From positions 1 through 58,136 of the forward strand of contig JAENZQ010000024.1 in assembly GCA_016841185.1 (NCBI GenBank): DNA of 58,136 bases, in the 5' to 3' direction. The DNA comes from Anaerovorax odorimutans. Its GTDB lineage: Bacteria; Bacillota; Clostridia; Peptostreptococcales; JAAYPU01. Positions within the stretch are counted from its first letter, which is position 1, and each line of letters starts with the position of its first letter. Both the position numbers and the translations under genes were made by a program. The notes beneath the pieces are model-generated. The model made no database searches, was not told where the DNA came from, and saw only the letters and a list, made by a program, of their open reading frames with translations. This document shows positions 1-7,348 of the stretch, in pieces.

Positions 1-972
1 GACGATTTTCGTAGAACCTTTACTGACAGCGCCCAATACAGCTAAAACAGGTACTAAATCCGGGCAATGGGAAGCATCAATAATGGTTCCTTTTGTGCAG
101 GAAGGTTTTACAATCATTTTATCCTGTTCAACAGAATAACGGCCGCCCATTTTTGAAATAATGTCCAATATGACTTTATCGCCCTGAAGAGAATCCCGAT
201 TAAGCCCTTTTAAGATCAATCCGTTTCCAATGAGTCCTGCGACGATCCAAAAAGCAGATTGGGAGTAATCGCTTTCTATCCGATAATTCCTCCCGATATA
301 TTTCTGACTGCCGGGGATATAAAAGGCTGAATAATCCCTGTTTGAGATTTTAATACCGAAACTTTCCAGAACATCCAGGGTCAGATCGATATATCCCTTT
401 GACTCAAGTACAGAAGTGATGTGAATGACAGAATCTCCTTTCAATAAAGGGAGAGCAAACAGCAAGCCGGTAATAAACTGGGAACTGATGTTGCCTGCAA
501 GGAGAAATTCACCGGATTTCAATCTGCCTTTCACCTGCAAGGGCAATTTCCCGTTAGCTGTTTCATAAGGAAAATTCTGCGTATTGAAAAGTTCATAGTA
601 GGGAGTCAGAGGTCTTTCGCCCAGTCTTTTTGATCCTGTAAAGGTTACTGAAGCATTGGATATAGCAGCCGCAATGGGAATCAGAAAGCGAAGGGTGGAA
701 CCGGATTCCCTGCAGTTTATTGTGGTTGGTTTCCCTTTGCTGTCCCGGATTCCACAGATGACAAGAGAAGAATTTTTTCTTTCGGCCTGAGCACCTAAAG
801 CCTCCATTCCTTCCATGGTGGCCTGAATATCATCGGATGTCATGAGATTGGTTATTTCAGATGTCCCATGAGAAAGCGCTGCAGCGATAATGGCTCGATG
901 GCTGATGCTTTTGGACGGAGGGATACGTATTTCACCGGATAATTGCTTTGGCTTTATGGTTACTGTATTCAC
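1..972 (-). CDS. aroA: 3-phosphoshikimate 1-carboxyvinyltransferase (EPSP synthase), C-terminus outside the window
   Basis: Transfers the enolpyruvyl group of PEP to shikimate-3-phosphate, the sixth shikimate-pathway step. The visible 324 codons start at GTG 972, which overlaps the aroB stop by four bases (GTGA), indicating translational coupling. Family hallmarks are visible: PPSKSISHRA near residue 20 (PEP/phosphate-binding lysine), ESGSTLRF near residue 90 (the NAGT-like loop), GNISSQF near residue 170, and PDLVPVLAVLGA with the conserved aspartate near residue 305. The family is usually about 420-430 residues, so roughly 100 C-terminal residues lie beyond position 1. It is the last visible gene of an aroF-tyrA-aroB-aroA operon. 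The family assignment is secure; glyphosate class was not determined. Confidence 0.95.
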   Translation of the reverse strand, partial: MNTVTIKPKQLSGEIRIPPSKSISHRAIIAAALSHGTSEITNLMTSDDIQATMEGMEALGAQAERKNSSLVICGIRDSKGKPTTINCRESGSTLRFLIPIAAAISNASVTFTGSKRLGERPLTPYYELFNTQNFPYETANGKLPLQVKGRLKSGEFLLAGNISSQFITGLLFALPLLKGDSVIHITSVLESKGYIDLTLDVLESFGIKISNRDYSAFYIPGSQKYIGRNYRIESDYSQSAFWIVAGLIGNGLILKGLNRDSLQGDKVILDIISKMGGRYSVEQDKMIVKPSCTKGTIIDASHCPDLVPVLAVLGAVSKGSTKIV

Positions 973-2048
973 ACCTTTACTCCTTCCTTAATAATAAATT
1001 CTTTTAAATTCTTTTTATCTGCTAAATGTATAAAGCTTTCTCCAATGGCTTTTAATAAAACAAGATGTATGTCATTGCCTCTGGATTTTTTGTCAGGGCT
1101 CAGGGCTTCCGACAGGCTTGCTTCGTCAATATCAGGGAGGTTAAAGGGCAAATTGAATTTAATGAGGAGATTTTTTATTCTTTCTGCTGTTCCTTTCTGA
1201 GTATATCCCATTTCTTCACTTTTGCCGGTAATGTGATACATACCGACGGCAACAGCTTCGCCATGGGTGTATTTTTTATAATGATATATTTTTTCTACAG
1301 CATGCCCGAATGTGTGGCCGAAGTTCAAGAGCATTCTGGTGCTTTCATCTTTTTCGTCTTCTTCTACAATTCTCTTTTTGATTTCACAGCATCTTAGGAT
1401 GATTTCATCCATATGTGAAATCAACTGCTTCTGATTAAGCGTTTCCAACTTGGAAAAAAGTTCTGAGTCTTTAATACATCCGTATTTGATGACTTCAGCC
1501 ATGCCGTCGGAAAAGAACCTGGGTTTCAGTGAATGAAGAAGCTGCGGATCGATAAAAACAGCCCGGGGATGGTAGAAACTGCCGACAAGATTTTTGCCCT
1601 CTTTCAGATTGACAGCTGTTTTTCCTCCTATACTGCTGTCCACCTGAGCGATCAGAGAAGTCGGGATCTGGATAAATGGGATGCCTCTGAGAAAAGTAGC
1701 AGCAGCGAAACCTGTCAAGTCACCGATGACGCCACCACCGAAAGCAATGAGTAAATCGCTTTTTGTCATATCAAAGTTCAGGAGTTCTTTATAAACACAT
1801 TCAAGAACCCCCAATGACTTACTGTTTTCTCCGGGATAAAGCCGTATCAGATGGACCTGAAAGCCAGATTTTTCAATATTTTGTATTAACGCATCACCAT
1901 AAAGTGCATCCACATTTTTGTCTGTGACAATGACAATTTTTTTTCTTTGGGCATAAGGTAATATTTTTTTGCCGATTTTTTTGATGATATCTTTTTCTAT
2001 AATAATAGGGTAAGAAGTATCAGGTAGATCAATATTTAACGATAACAT
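969..2048 (-). CDS. aroB: 3-dehydroquinate synthase
   Basis: Converts DAHP to 3-dehydroquinate using catalytic NAD and a divalent metal. At 359 residues it has the standard family length. The NAD-binding glycine cluster FGGGVIGDLTGF and the substrate loop PTSLIAQVDSSIGGKTAVN lie around residues 105-148. The metal ligands can be placed in GMAEVIKYG, FGHTFGHAVE and YTHGEAVAVGM. The ATG start is two bases from the tyrA stop (2050) and the stop overlaps the aroA GTG, so the gene is tightly embedded in the operon. No oddities were seen. Confidence 0.96.
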   Translation of the reverse strand: MLSLNIDLPDTSYPIIIEKDIIKKIGKKILPYAQRKKIVIVTDKNVDALYGDALIQNIEKSGFQVHLIRLYPGENSKSLGVLECVYKELLNFDMTKSDLLIAFGGGVIGDLTGFAAATFLRGIPFIQIPTSLIAQVDSSIGGKTAVNLKEGKNLVGSFYHPRAVFIDPQLLHSLKPRFFSDGMAEVIKYGCIKDSELFSKLETLNQKQLISHMDEIILRCCEIKKRIVEEDEKDESTRMLLNFGHTFGHAVEKIYHYKKYTHGEAVAVGMYHITGKSEEMGYTQKGTAERIKNLLIKFNLPFNLPDIDEASLSEALSPDKKSRGNDIHLVLLKAIGESFIHLADKKNLKEFIIKEGVKV

Positions 2049-2049
2049 A

Positions 2050-2898
2050 TTATTTCATCTCCTCTTTCTTTTTGGTGCAGGTGTTAAAAATGGTTTTTAG
2101 ACGCTCTATATCCTGAGAGGAAAGGGCTTTACGTATCTCATCCATTTCATTCATAAAGGCATCCATAAGAGGCATTAAATGGTCACGATTCTCCATGATC
2201 AATTGAGCCCAAAGCGGGGCATTCATTTTGGCGATTCGCGTAAATTCGCCAAAGCTGTTTCCGGTAAATCTCAGTACATCCTTTTCTTCATTGCAGTTAA
2301 TGAGTGAAGCTGCGATCAGATGCGGCATCTGGCTGGTATAGCCGATAATCCTGTCGTGTTTTTCCGGAGATACTCTGGATATTTTACCAAATCCCACCGC
2401 TTTTAGCAAAGTTTCTATTTTCTGAATATGAGCTTCGCTGTTTATTGATGAAGGGGTCAATAAAAAGTTCGCACCGTCAAAAAGAGTTTCGGAAGCAGCA
2501 TCAACGCCCTTGCCTTCATTGCCTGCCATAGGGTGGCCTCCGATATACTCGATATCTTTACGGATAAAGGTTTGAACTTCTTTTACAATGCCGCGCTTGA
2601 TTCCTGAAGTATCCATGACAATGGTACCGGGTTTTAATATGGACATGTGTTTCGACATAAAAGCTGCGGTGTCATGCGGATAAATTGCCAGAACCACCAC
2701 ATCCGAATTGGAAAGGGGGTATTCCGGTTCTGTAAACCCTTCATCGATCATATTATTCTTTTTTGCCTTAAATAAAGTCTCGCGGCTTTTATCGATACCC
2801 CAGACATTTTTGATATCCAGCTTTTTAAGCTTATAAGCAAAAGAGCCTCCAATGACACCTAAACCTACAATACTAATATTAAAATCATATTCCTCCAC
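2050..2898 (-). CDS. tyrA: Prephenate dehydrogenase
   Basis: Oxidatively decarboxylates prephenate to 4-hydroxyphenylpyruvate, the committed step to tyrosine. The 282-residue protein opens with a Rossmann motif, VGLGVIGGSFA (residues 11-21), and carries the family signature GGHPMAGNEGKGVDAA around residue 120, which contains the catalytic histidine region. There is no C-terminal ACT domain, unlike longer Bacillus-type enzymes, so feedback inhibition by tyrosine may be absent or work differently. This is of interest because the operon instead appears to be controlled by attenuation. It lies between aroF (16-bp gap) and aroB (1-bp gap). Confidence 0.93.
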   Translation of the reverse strand: MEEYDFNISIVGLGVIGGSFAYKLKKLDIKNVWGIDKSRETLFKAKKNNMIDEGFTEPEYPLSNSDVVVLAIYPHDTAAFMSKHMSILKPGTIVMDTSGIKRGIVKEVQTFIRKDIEYIGGHPMAGNEGKGVDAASETLFDGANFLLTPSSINSEAHIQKIETLLKAVGFGKISRVSPEKHDRIIGYTSQMPHLIAASLINCNEEKDVLRFTGNSFGEFTRIAKMNAPLWAQLIMENRDHLMPLMDAFMNEMDEIRKALSSQDIERLKTIFNTCTKKKEEMK

Positions 2899-2914
2899 TT
2901 TTAAGTCCTCCGTA

Positions 2915-3931
2915 TTAAATAGATTTATCCAGAAACTGTGATAAAGATTTTAAAGTATCCATTAAGTGATCAAGTTTATCCGGTTTTATGGATTGTTGGC
3001 CATCGCTTTTGGCATTCTGAGGATCCTGATGGACCTCAATCATAATACCATCTGCACCTACGGCAAAAGCTGCCTTGGCCAGCGGCTCCACTAACCACCA
3101 TTCTCCTGAAGCATGGCTGGGGTCCACAATAATGGGAAGATGACTGAGTTTTTTTATGACAGGAACAGAACTGATATCCAAGGTATTTCTTGTATATTTT
3201 TCAAAGGTCCTTATACCTCTTTCACAGAGGATTACGTTATCATTCCCTCCTGACATAATGTATTCGGCTGCCATTAATAGTTCCTCAATTGTTGCGGACA
3301 AGCCTCTTTTCAGCAAGACAGGCTTATCTGTACGTCCTAATTCTTTAAGAAGCATGAAGTTCTGCATGTTTCTTGCACCTACCTGGATGATATCCACGTT
3401 TTCATTGAAATAGTCGATTTTGTCGATGGACATGATTTCCGTAACAATAGGTAAGCCGGTCTCACGTTTTGCCTCATTTAAAATTTCAATCCCTTCTTCT
3501 CCTAAACCCTGAAAACTATAGGGGGATGTACGGGGCTTAAAAGCGCCTCCTCTTAAAAAGTGCGCTCCGGACTTCTTGATTTGCCGTGCCAAATCCATCA
3601 ATGATTCTCTGCTTTCGACGGAGCAGGGGCCTGCAATTACACCGAAATGCTTTCCTCCCAGTTTATGCCCGTCGATATCTATGACAGAATCATCAGGTCG
3701 GAACATTTTACTGGCTTTTTTATAAGGAGATTGAACCCTAATGAGTTTTTCCACGATACGGTTGGCTTCAATGGAAGAAGGGTCTATGGTTGAGGTGTCT
3801 CCCACAACGCCTAACAAGTGATAATTTGTTCCTTTACTTTCATGGATTTCGATGTCGTGTTCTTTTATCAGTCTTTTTTTTATGGCATCGATTTCTTCCA
3901 GCGGGGCGTCTTTGCACATTACAATAATCAT
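2915..3931 (-). CDS. aroF: 3-deoxy-7-phosphoheptulonate (DAHP) synthase, type I-beta with N-terminal regulatory domain
   Basis: Condenses PEP and erythrose-4-phosphate, the entry step of the shikimate pathway. Residues 1 to about 70 form a ferredoxin/ACT-like domain as in the Thermotoga-type enzyme, which in that family mediates Tyr/Phe feedback. The catalytic barrel follows with GPCSVES (metal/PEP binding), [18 protein letters not shown], and the terminal [10 protein letters not shown] and [16 protein letters not shown] motifs. At 338 residues it matches this class. It is the first structural gene after a leader with a Tyr/Phe-rich ORF and a terminator, so both its expression and its activity may sense aromatic amino acids. 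Confidence 0.96.
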   Translation of the reverse strand: MIIVMCKDAPLEEIDAIKKRLIKEHDIEIHESKGTNYHLLGVVGDTSTIDPSSIEANRIVEKLIRVQSPYKKASKMFRPDDSVIDIDGHKLGGKHFGVIAGPCSVESRESLMDLARQIKKSGAHFLRGGAFKPRTSPYSFQGLGEEGIEILNEAKRETGLPIVTEIMSIDKIDYFNENVDIIQVGARNMQNFMLLKELGRTDKPVLLKRGLSATIEELLMAAEYIMSGGNDNVILCERGIRTFEKYTRNTLDISSVPVIKKLSHLPIIVDPSHASGEWWLVEPLAKAAFAVGADGIMIEVHQDPQNAKSDGQQSIKPDKLDHLMDTLKSLSQFLDKSI

Positions 3932-3968
3932 TTTTAATCCTCCAATTCTCAGATAATAATCAGATAAT

Positions 3969-3994
3969 AAAAAAAAGACTCATTAATGAGTCTT
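3969..3994 (-). terminator. Attenuator terminator of the aro operon
   Basis: Read on the minus strand, a perfect 20-base palindrome (3975-3994) folds into an 8-bp stem with a UUAA loop and runs directly into eight U residues (3976-3969). It lies 37 bases before the aroF start, inside the transcribed leader, so it must be bypassed for aroF expression. Its 5' arm (ACTCATTAA) is exactly complementary to TTAATGAGT inside the leader ORF (4071-4063). The two structures are therefore mutually exclusive, as expected of an attenuator. Confidence 0.82.
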
Positions 3995-4030
3995 CTTATA
4001 TATCATCATTTTGATATTTTTTACAATTTT

Positions 4031-4186
4031 TTATGCAGCACCATTGAGGACTGCGTAAGGAAACTCATTAAAAAAGGAATCATATATTTTTTTGCAGTAA
4101 AAGTAGCCGGCGCTAAAATAAAAGCTCCAGCAAAAGTAAAAGTAGTATTCTTTTAATGCAAATTCCTTTCTTAAAACTCGTTCCAT
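4031..4186 (-). CDS. Tyr/Phe-rich leader peptide of the aro operon
   Basis: A 51-codon ORF lies between the promoter and the attenuator. It starts at ATG 4186 with a strong GGAGGA Shine-Dalgarno five bases upstream (about 4192-4197). It contains 8 Tyr, 9 Phe and 1 Trp; residues 14-30 alone carry 12 aromatics, including YYFYFCWSFYF and GYFY. A run of this kind is the hallmark of a ribosome-stalling leader peptide that measures charged tRNA-Tyr and tRNA-Phe, the end products of the downstream genes. The peptide itself need have no function. Codons 39-42 encode the RNA segment that can pair with the terminator 5' arm. Translation is inferred, not shown. Confidence 0.85.
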   Translation of the reverse strand: MERVLRKEFALKEYYFYFCWSFYFSAGYFYCKKIYDSFFNEFPYAVLNGAA

Positions 4187-4223
4187 GATGTCCTCCAAAT
4201 TAGCTTTTCTGCTATTTTAACTT

Positions 4224-4253
4224 ATTGTATATACATTCATACATAAATGTCAA
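4224..4253 (-). promoter_or_regulatory. Promoter of the aro operon
   Basis: On the minus strand a perfect -35 TTGACA (4253-4248) is followed after 18 bases by TACAAT (4229-4224). Transcription would start near 4217, about 30 bases before the leader-peptide ATG. The spacing is one base longer than optimal; an overlapping TATACA at 16 bases is an alternative -10. Confidence 0.7.
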
Positions 4254-4437
4254 GAAATTTTTAATAAAATCCCAATAATAATGATTATAATATATTATAT
4301 TTATCTTTAAATAGAATGCAACTTTGTGGAAAAAATATTTTCAAATACAGGATTGATGAATAAGCGGCATTGATTGAAAATGAAGTCAAAGAGTCGAAAA
4401 ATGTCATAAATTAACGAAATATTTAACAGAGTTTTAA

Positions 4438-4466
4438 TTGTTTATTTAAAGCAAGTTTATTATAAT
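4438..4466 (+). promoter_or_regulatory. Candidate promoter of the RimK-like gene
   Basis: A perfect TATAAT at 4461-4466 has TTGTTT 17 bases upstream (4438-4443). It lies about 135 bases before the RimK-like start, in the divergent intergenic region 3932-4602 that otherwise holds only the aro leader elements. The -35 is weak. Confidence 0.4.
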
Positions 4467-4602
4467 TAGGACTTACTGAATAATTAAAAATCCTTTTTAG
4501 AATTTTTATATTCAGGCCGGGTTATACCACACTGAATAGCTCGTATAATAGCTTTTGGCAAGCCGTAATTAAATTCGAATATACATATAGGGGCGTGATG
4601 TT

Positions 4603-5508
4603 TTGTTAGGATGGATTATTTATAAGAACCATGAGCTGGAACTGAAACCTGAATTATACGAAATAAACAGATTGATTGCAGAGGCTGAAAAACACGCTAT
4701 AGAATTACATGTTTTAAAGCCGGAGCAGATTGATTTGATTGTTACAAAAGAAGACAGGAAGAGCATATTAGTAGATGATAAACCGACATCATTACCGGAT
4801 TTTGTACTTCCCAGAATGGGTGCAGGTACAACATATTTTGCACTGGCGGTTATCAGACATCTGGAAAGGCTGGGAGTTCCCAGTTTCAATAATTCCGACA
4901 GTATCGATACGGTAAAGGACAAGCTTTATACTCATCAGATTTTAGCCCAGAGCAATTTACCTGTTCCCAAAACCATGCTGGTGAAATTTCCGGTAGATAT
5001 AAACCTGATAGAAAAGCATATAGGTTTTCCCGCAGTTATAAAAACACTATCAGGTTCCCAGGGAAAAGGCGTCTTTTTGGTTAAAGACAAACAATCATGC
5101 AAGGATTTGTTTCAGCTCCTTGAAATTACAAATTCCAAGATAAGTATTATTATTCAGGAATTCATTGAAACAAGCTATGGAAAAGATTTGAGAGTTTTCA
5201 CGGTAGGAGGGCGTGTAGTGGCCTGTATGGAGAGAAAATCCAACAGTGATGACTTTAAAGCAAATTACTCGCTGGGAGGTTCTGTCAGCAGTTACCCCGT
5301 TACGCCGGAAATAGAATGGCTTGCAGTAGAAGTGACAAGACTATTAGGCCTGGATATTGCAGGAGTGGATTTGCTTTTTGACCATGATCATTTTAAAATA
5401 TGCGAAGTAAATTCATCTCCGGGCTTTCAAGGTGTAGAATCCTGCTGTAATGTAAATATTCCAAAAGAAATATATACCTATCTGAAGCTGCGGCTAAGGG
5501 AACAGTAA
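4603..5508 (+). CDS. RimK-family ATP-grasp ligase (alpha-L-glutamate ligase-like)
   Basis: A 301-residue ATP-grasp protein. Enzymes of this family couple ATP hydrolysis to amide bond formation through an acyl-phosphate, for example adding glutamate to a protein or small-molecule carboxylate. The central domain has FPAVIKTLSGSQGKGVFLV (nucleotide-binding lysine and glycine loop), IIQEFIETSYGKDLRVFTVGG, and the C-terminal metal-binding motif KICEVNSSPGF. The start is TTG 4603: the nearby ATG at 4598 reads straight into a stop, and AGGGG lies about ten bases upstream of the TTG. The substrate cannot be deduced; the neighbouring genes (PTS IIA, spore photoproduct lyase) give no pathway clue. Confidence 0.85.
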   Translation: MLGWIIYKNHELELKPELYEINRLIAEAEKHAIELHVLKPEQIDLIVTKEDRKSILVDDKPTSLPDFVLPRMGAGTTYFALAVIRHLERLGVPSFNNSDSIDTVKDKLYTHQILAQSNLPVPKTMLVKFPVDINLIEKHIGFPAVIKTLSGSQGKGVFLVKDKQSCKDLFQLLEITNSKISIIIQEFIETSYGKDLRVFTVGGRVVACMERKSNSDDFKANYSLGGSVSSYPVTPEIEWLAVEVTRLLGLDIAGVDLLFDHDHFKICEVNSSPGFQGVESCCNVNIPKEIYTYLKLRLREQ

Positions 5509-5525
5509 GGGATAAGCTGCTTTTT

Positions 5526-5553
5526 TGTCATCGCGAGCGGATGCGTGGCGATC
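5526..5553. repeat. Dispersed short repeat, copy 1
   Basis: The segment starting TGTCATCGCGAGC and ending GCGATCT recurs in related form at 14302-14328. It is GC-rich against its AT-rich surroundings and sits between genes both times, typical of a dispersed intergenic repeat of the widely seen 'GTCAT-GCGAGC-AATCT' kind. Confidence 0.5.
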
Positions 5554-5627
5554 TAATTTTGGCATCATTATTGCAATGTATTATTAAGGTATTAGTGGAT
5601 TTAATTGTTAATAAGGGGGATAGTAAA

Positions 5628-5951
5628 ATGGATATGGAAATGGTCGTATTTCATTTGATAGCGCATAGCAGCGATGCCAAAAGTGCAAGCATGGAATCAA
5701 TAAAACATGCAAGAAAAGGGGATTACGAGAAAGCATATCTGTGCATCAAGAAGGCTACGGAAAGCATTTCGGAAGCTCATAAAATACAGTGTGAGCTGAT
5801 GGAAAAAGAATCAAAGGGCAGAAAAACCGAGCTTTCATTATTAATGGTTCATGCACAGGATTCCCTTGTAAATGCAGTTACTATTAGGGATATGGCTCAA
5901 GAAATGGTAAATATCTATACAGATATGAGACATATTCTTGCAAATGGATAA
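5628..5951 (+). CDS. PTS lactose/cellobiose-type IIA component
   Basis: A 107-residue all-helical phosphocarrier of the LacF/CelC family, which accepts phosphate from HPr on a histidine and passes it to a IIB domain. The active-site motif LLMVHAQDSLVNA puts the phosphorylated histidine at residue 75. The start is ATG 5628, preceded by AAGGGGGAT; the longer open frame to 5541 has an untypical N-terminus running through the repeat and is not used. No IIB or IIC gene of this class lies nearby, so it either serves a transporter encoded elsewhere or has a regulatory role. HPr and enzyme I are encoded at 36509-38493. Confidence 0.88.
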   Translation: MDMEMVVFHLIAHSSDAKSASMESIKHARKGDYEKAYLCIKKATESISEAHKIQCELMEKESKGRKTELSLLMVHAQDSLVNAVTIRDMAQEMVNIYTDMRHILANG

Positions 5952-5997
5952 ATATATAAAAAAGATTCAATTTAAAATCATATATTGCTAAAAAAGA

Positions 5998-6036
5998 CTC
6001 ACTTTTGATTTAAAAAAAAAGTGAGCATTTTTTTTT
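5998..6036 (+). terminator. Intrinsic terminator after the PTS IIA gene
   Basis: CTCACTTTT (5998-6006) pairs with AAAAGTGAG (ending 6025), followed by CA and nine T residues. It separates the IIA gene from the spore photoproduct lyase gene. Confidence 0.75.
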
Positions 6037-6090
6037 GAATGGAGATACCCTTTATAGAAAATACTAATAAAAAAGATAAAGGTGATCATA

Positions 6091-7101
6091 TTGAAAGAAT
6101 TTATTCCTGAAAAAGCATTTATAGATTCGGCAAGTCTTGAATATGAGACCGGAAAGCGTGTTTTAAATTTTCTTGAAAAATATAATGTCCCAATATCTTT
6201 TACTAATAGAGTCAAGATAGAAGGGGATACCCCTATCGAAAAATATGCGAATTCAAAAAGAACGATTTTTCTGACACTCAGTAAAGAGAAAAAACTCAGA
6301 CCGTGTTCTCCTTCTGCTGATTTTCAGTTTTCCCTGACCAGGTCATGCCCCGGCCTTTGTGAGTACTGTTATCTTCAGACGACACAGGGAGAAAGGCCAT
6401 ATATAAGGATATTTGCCAATATAGAGGATATTTTCCATGTCATCCAAAAACATATTGATGATAATGATGAAAAAAAAACGACATTTGAATGCAGTAGCAT
6501 TACCGATCCCATTCCGTTTGAGGCTATGACAGGCAGCCTTAAAGCTGCCATTGAGTTTTTCGGGAAAAATAAAAATGGCAGACTGCGGTTTGTTACGAAA
6601 TATCATATGATAGATAATTTATTGGATATACCGCATAATGGGCATACAACTTTTCGGTTCAGCATCAATACCGAAAAGGTGATTCGTGATTTTGAACACA
6701 ATACTTCTTCCATGGAGGAACGCATACGGGCTGCAGGCAAAGTGTGTGATGCAGGATATCCATTAGGCTTTATTGTTGCACCTATCATGAGGTATCCCGG
6801 CTGGAAGACGGAATACGAAGAAATGATGTACCTGCTCAGTCGTTATGTTTCTGAGAAAGACAGAGTTATTTCTTTTGAACTCATACAGCATCGATATACG
6901 GAGACAGCAAAAAAACTGATCTACAGCAGATTTCCAAAAACAAAACTGGAAATGAACGATGAAAAAAGAAAGTTGAAGTGGGGGCCTTATGGAAAGTTTA
7001 AGTATGTTTATAAAAAGGAGGAAAGTGAAGAAATCAAACAATTTATGACACTTTTAGTGGAAAAATACTTTCAGAATGGGAAAGTAGAATATTTCACTTG
7101 A
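6091..7101 (+). CDS. splB: Spore photoproduct lyase (radical SAM)
   Basis: Repairs the spore photoproduct (5-thyminyl-5,6-dihydrothymine), the main UV lesion in spore DNA, during germination. The 336-residue protein has the unusual radical-SAM cluster CX3CX2C (C86, C90, C93, in SCPGLCEYCY) that characterises this family rather than the common CX3CX2C of other classes with different spacing context, and a conserved cysteine in FECSSITD (C134) equivalent to the H-donor cysteine of the Bacillus enzyme. TTG 6091 is preferred as start because AAAGGTGATC, a near-perfect Shine-Dalgarno, ends five bases upstream and would overlap a GTG start at 6082. It is direct evidence of an endospore-forming host. 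No sigma-G promoter was confidently identified. Confidence 0.92.
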   Translation: MKEFIPEKAFIDSASLEYETGKRVLNFLEKYNVPISFTNRVKIEGDTPIEKYANSKRTIFLTLSKEKKLRPCSPSADFQFSLTRSCPGLCEYCYLQTTQGERPYIRIFANIEDIFHVIQKHIDDNDEKKTTFECSSITDPIPFEAMTGSLKAAIEFFGKNKNGRLRFVTKYHMIDNLLDIPHNGHTTFRFSINTEKVIRDFEHNTSSMEERIRAAGKVCDAGYPLGFIVAPIMRYPGWKTEYEEMMYLLSRYVSEKDRVISFELIQHRYTETAKKLIYSRFPKTKLEMNDEKRKLKWGPYGKFKYVYKKEESEEIKQFMTLLVEKYFQNGKVEYFT

Positions 7102-7130
7102 TATCAGTATGGTATTCCTTGAATAAAAAA

Positions 7131-7161
7131 TTGACATATTTATGGAAAAATATGGTACAAT
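7131..7161 (+). promoter_or_regulatory. Candidate promoter of the PucR-family gene
   Basis: TTGACA (7131-7136) and TACAAT (7156-7161) are good hexamers but 19 bases apart, longer than usual. The roughly 190-base stretch between it and the gene holds no ORF; it contains a CCTCA/TGAGG inverted repeat near 7203-7244. I could not match it to a known riboswitch. Confidence 0.35.
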
Positions 7162-7348
7162 ATAATCATAAGTTAAATTGCCATTCAATTATGTATATCT
7201 AACCTCAAAATTATTTATAGTTAACATACCTGTAGAACTGAGGCTTTAATAGTATATTCTCATTAAATATTCAATTCTTGAGTACTCAGCATAAGATAGA
7301 AGTCCATTTTTTTAAAAATTTCAATTGATTTTCAGGGGGAGAAGTGGG

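Noticed and set aside
7162-7340. Purine riboswitch in the PucR-family leader
   Set aside because: No three-way-junction consensus could be aligned; only a CCTCA/TGAGG inverted repeat is present.
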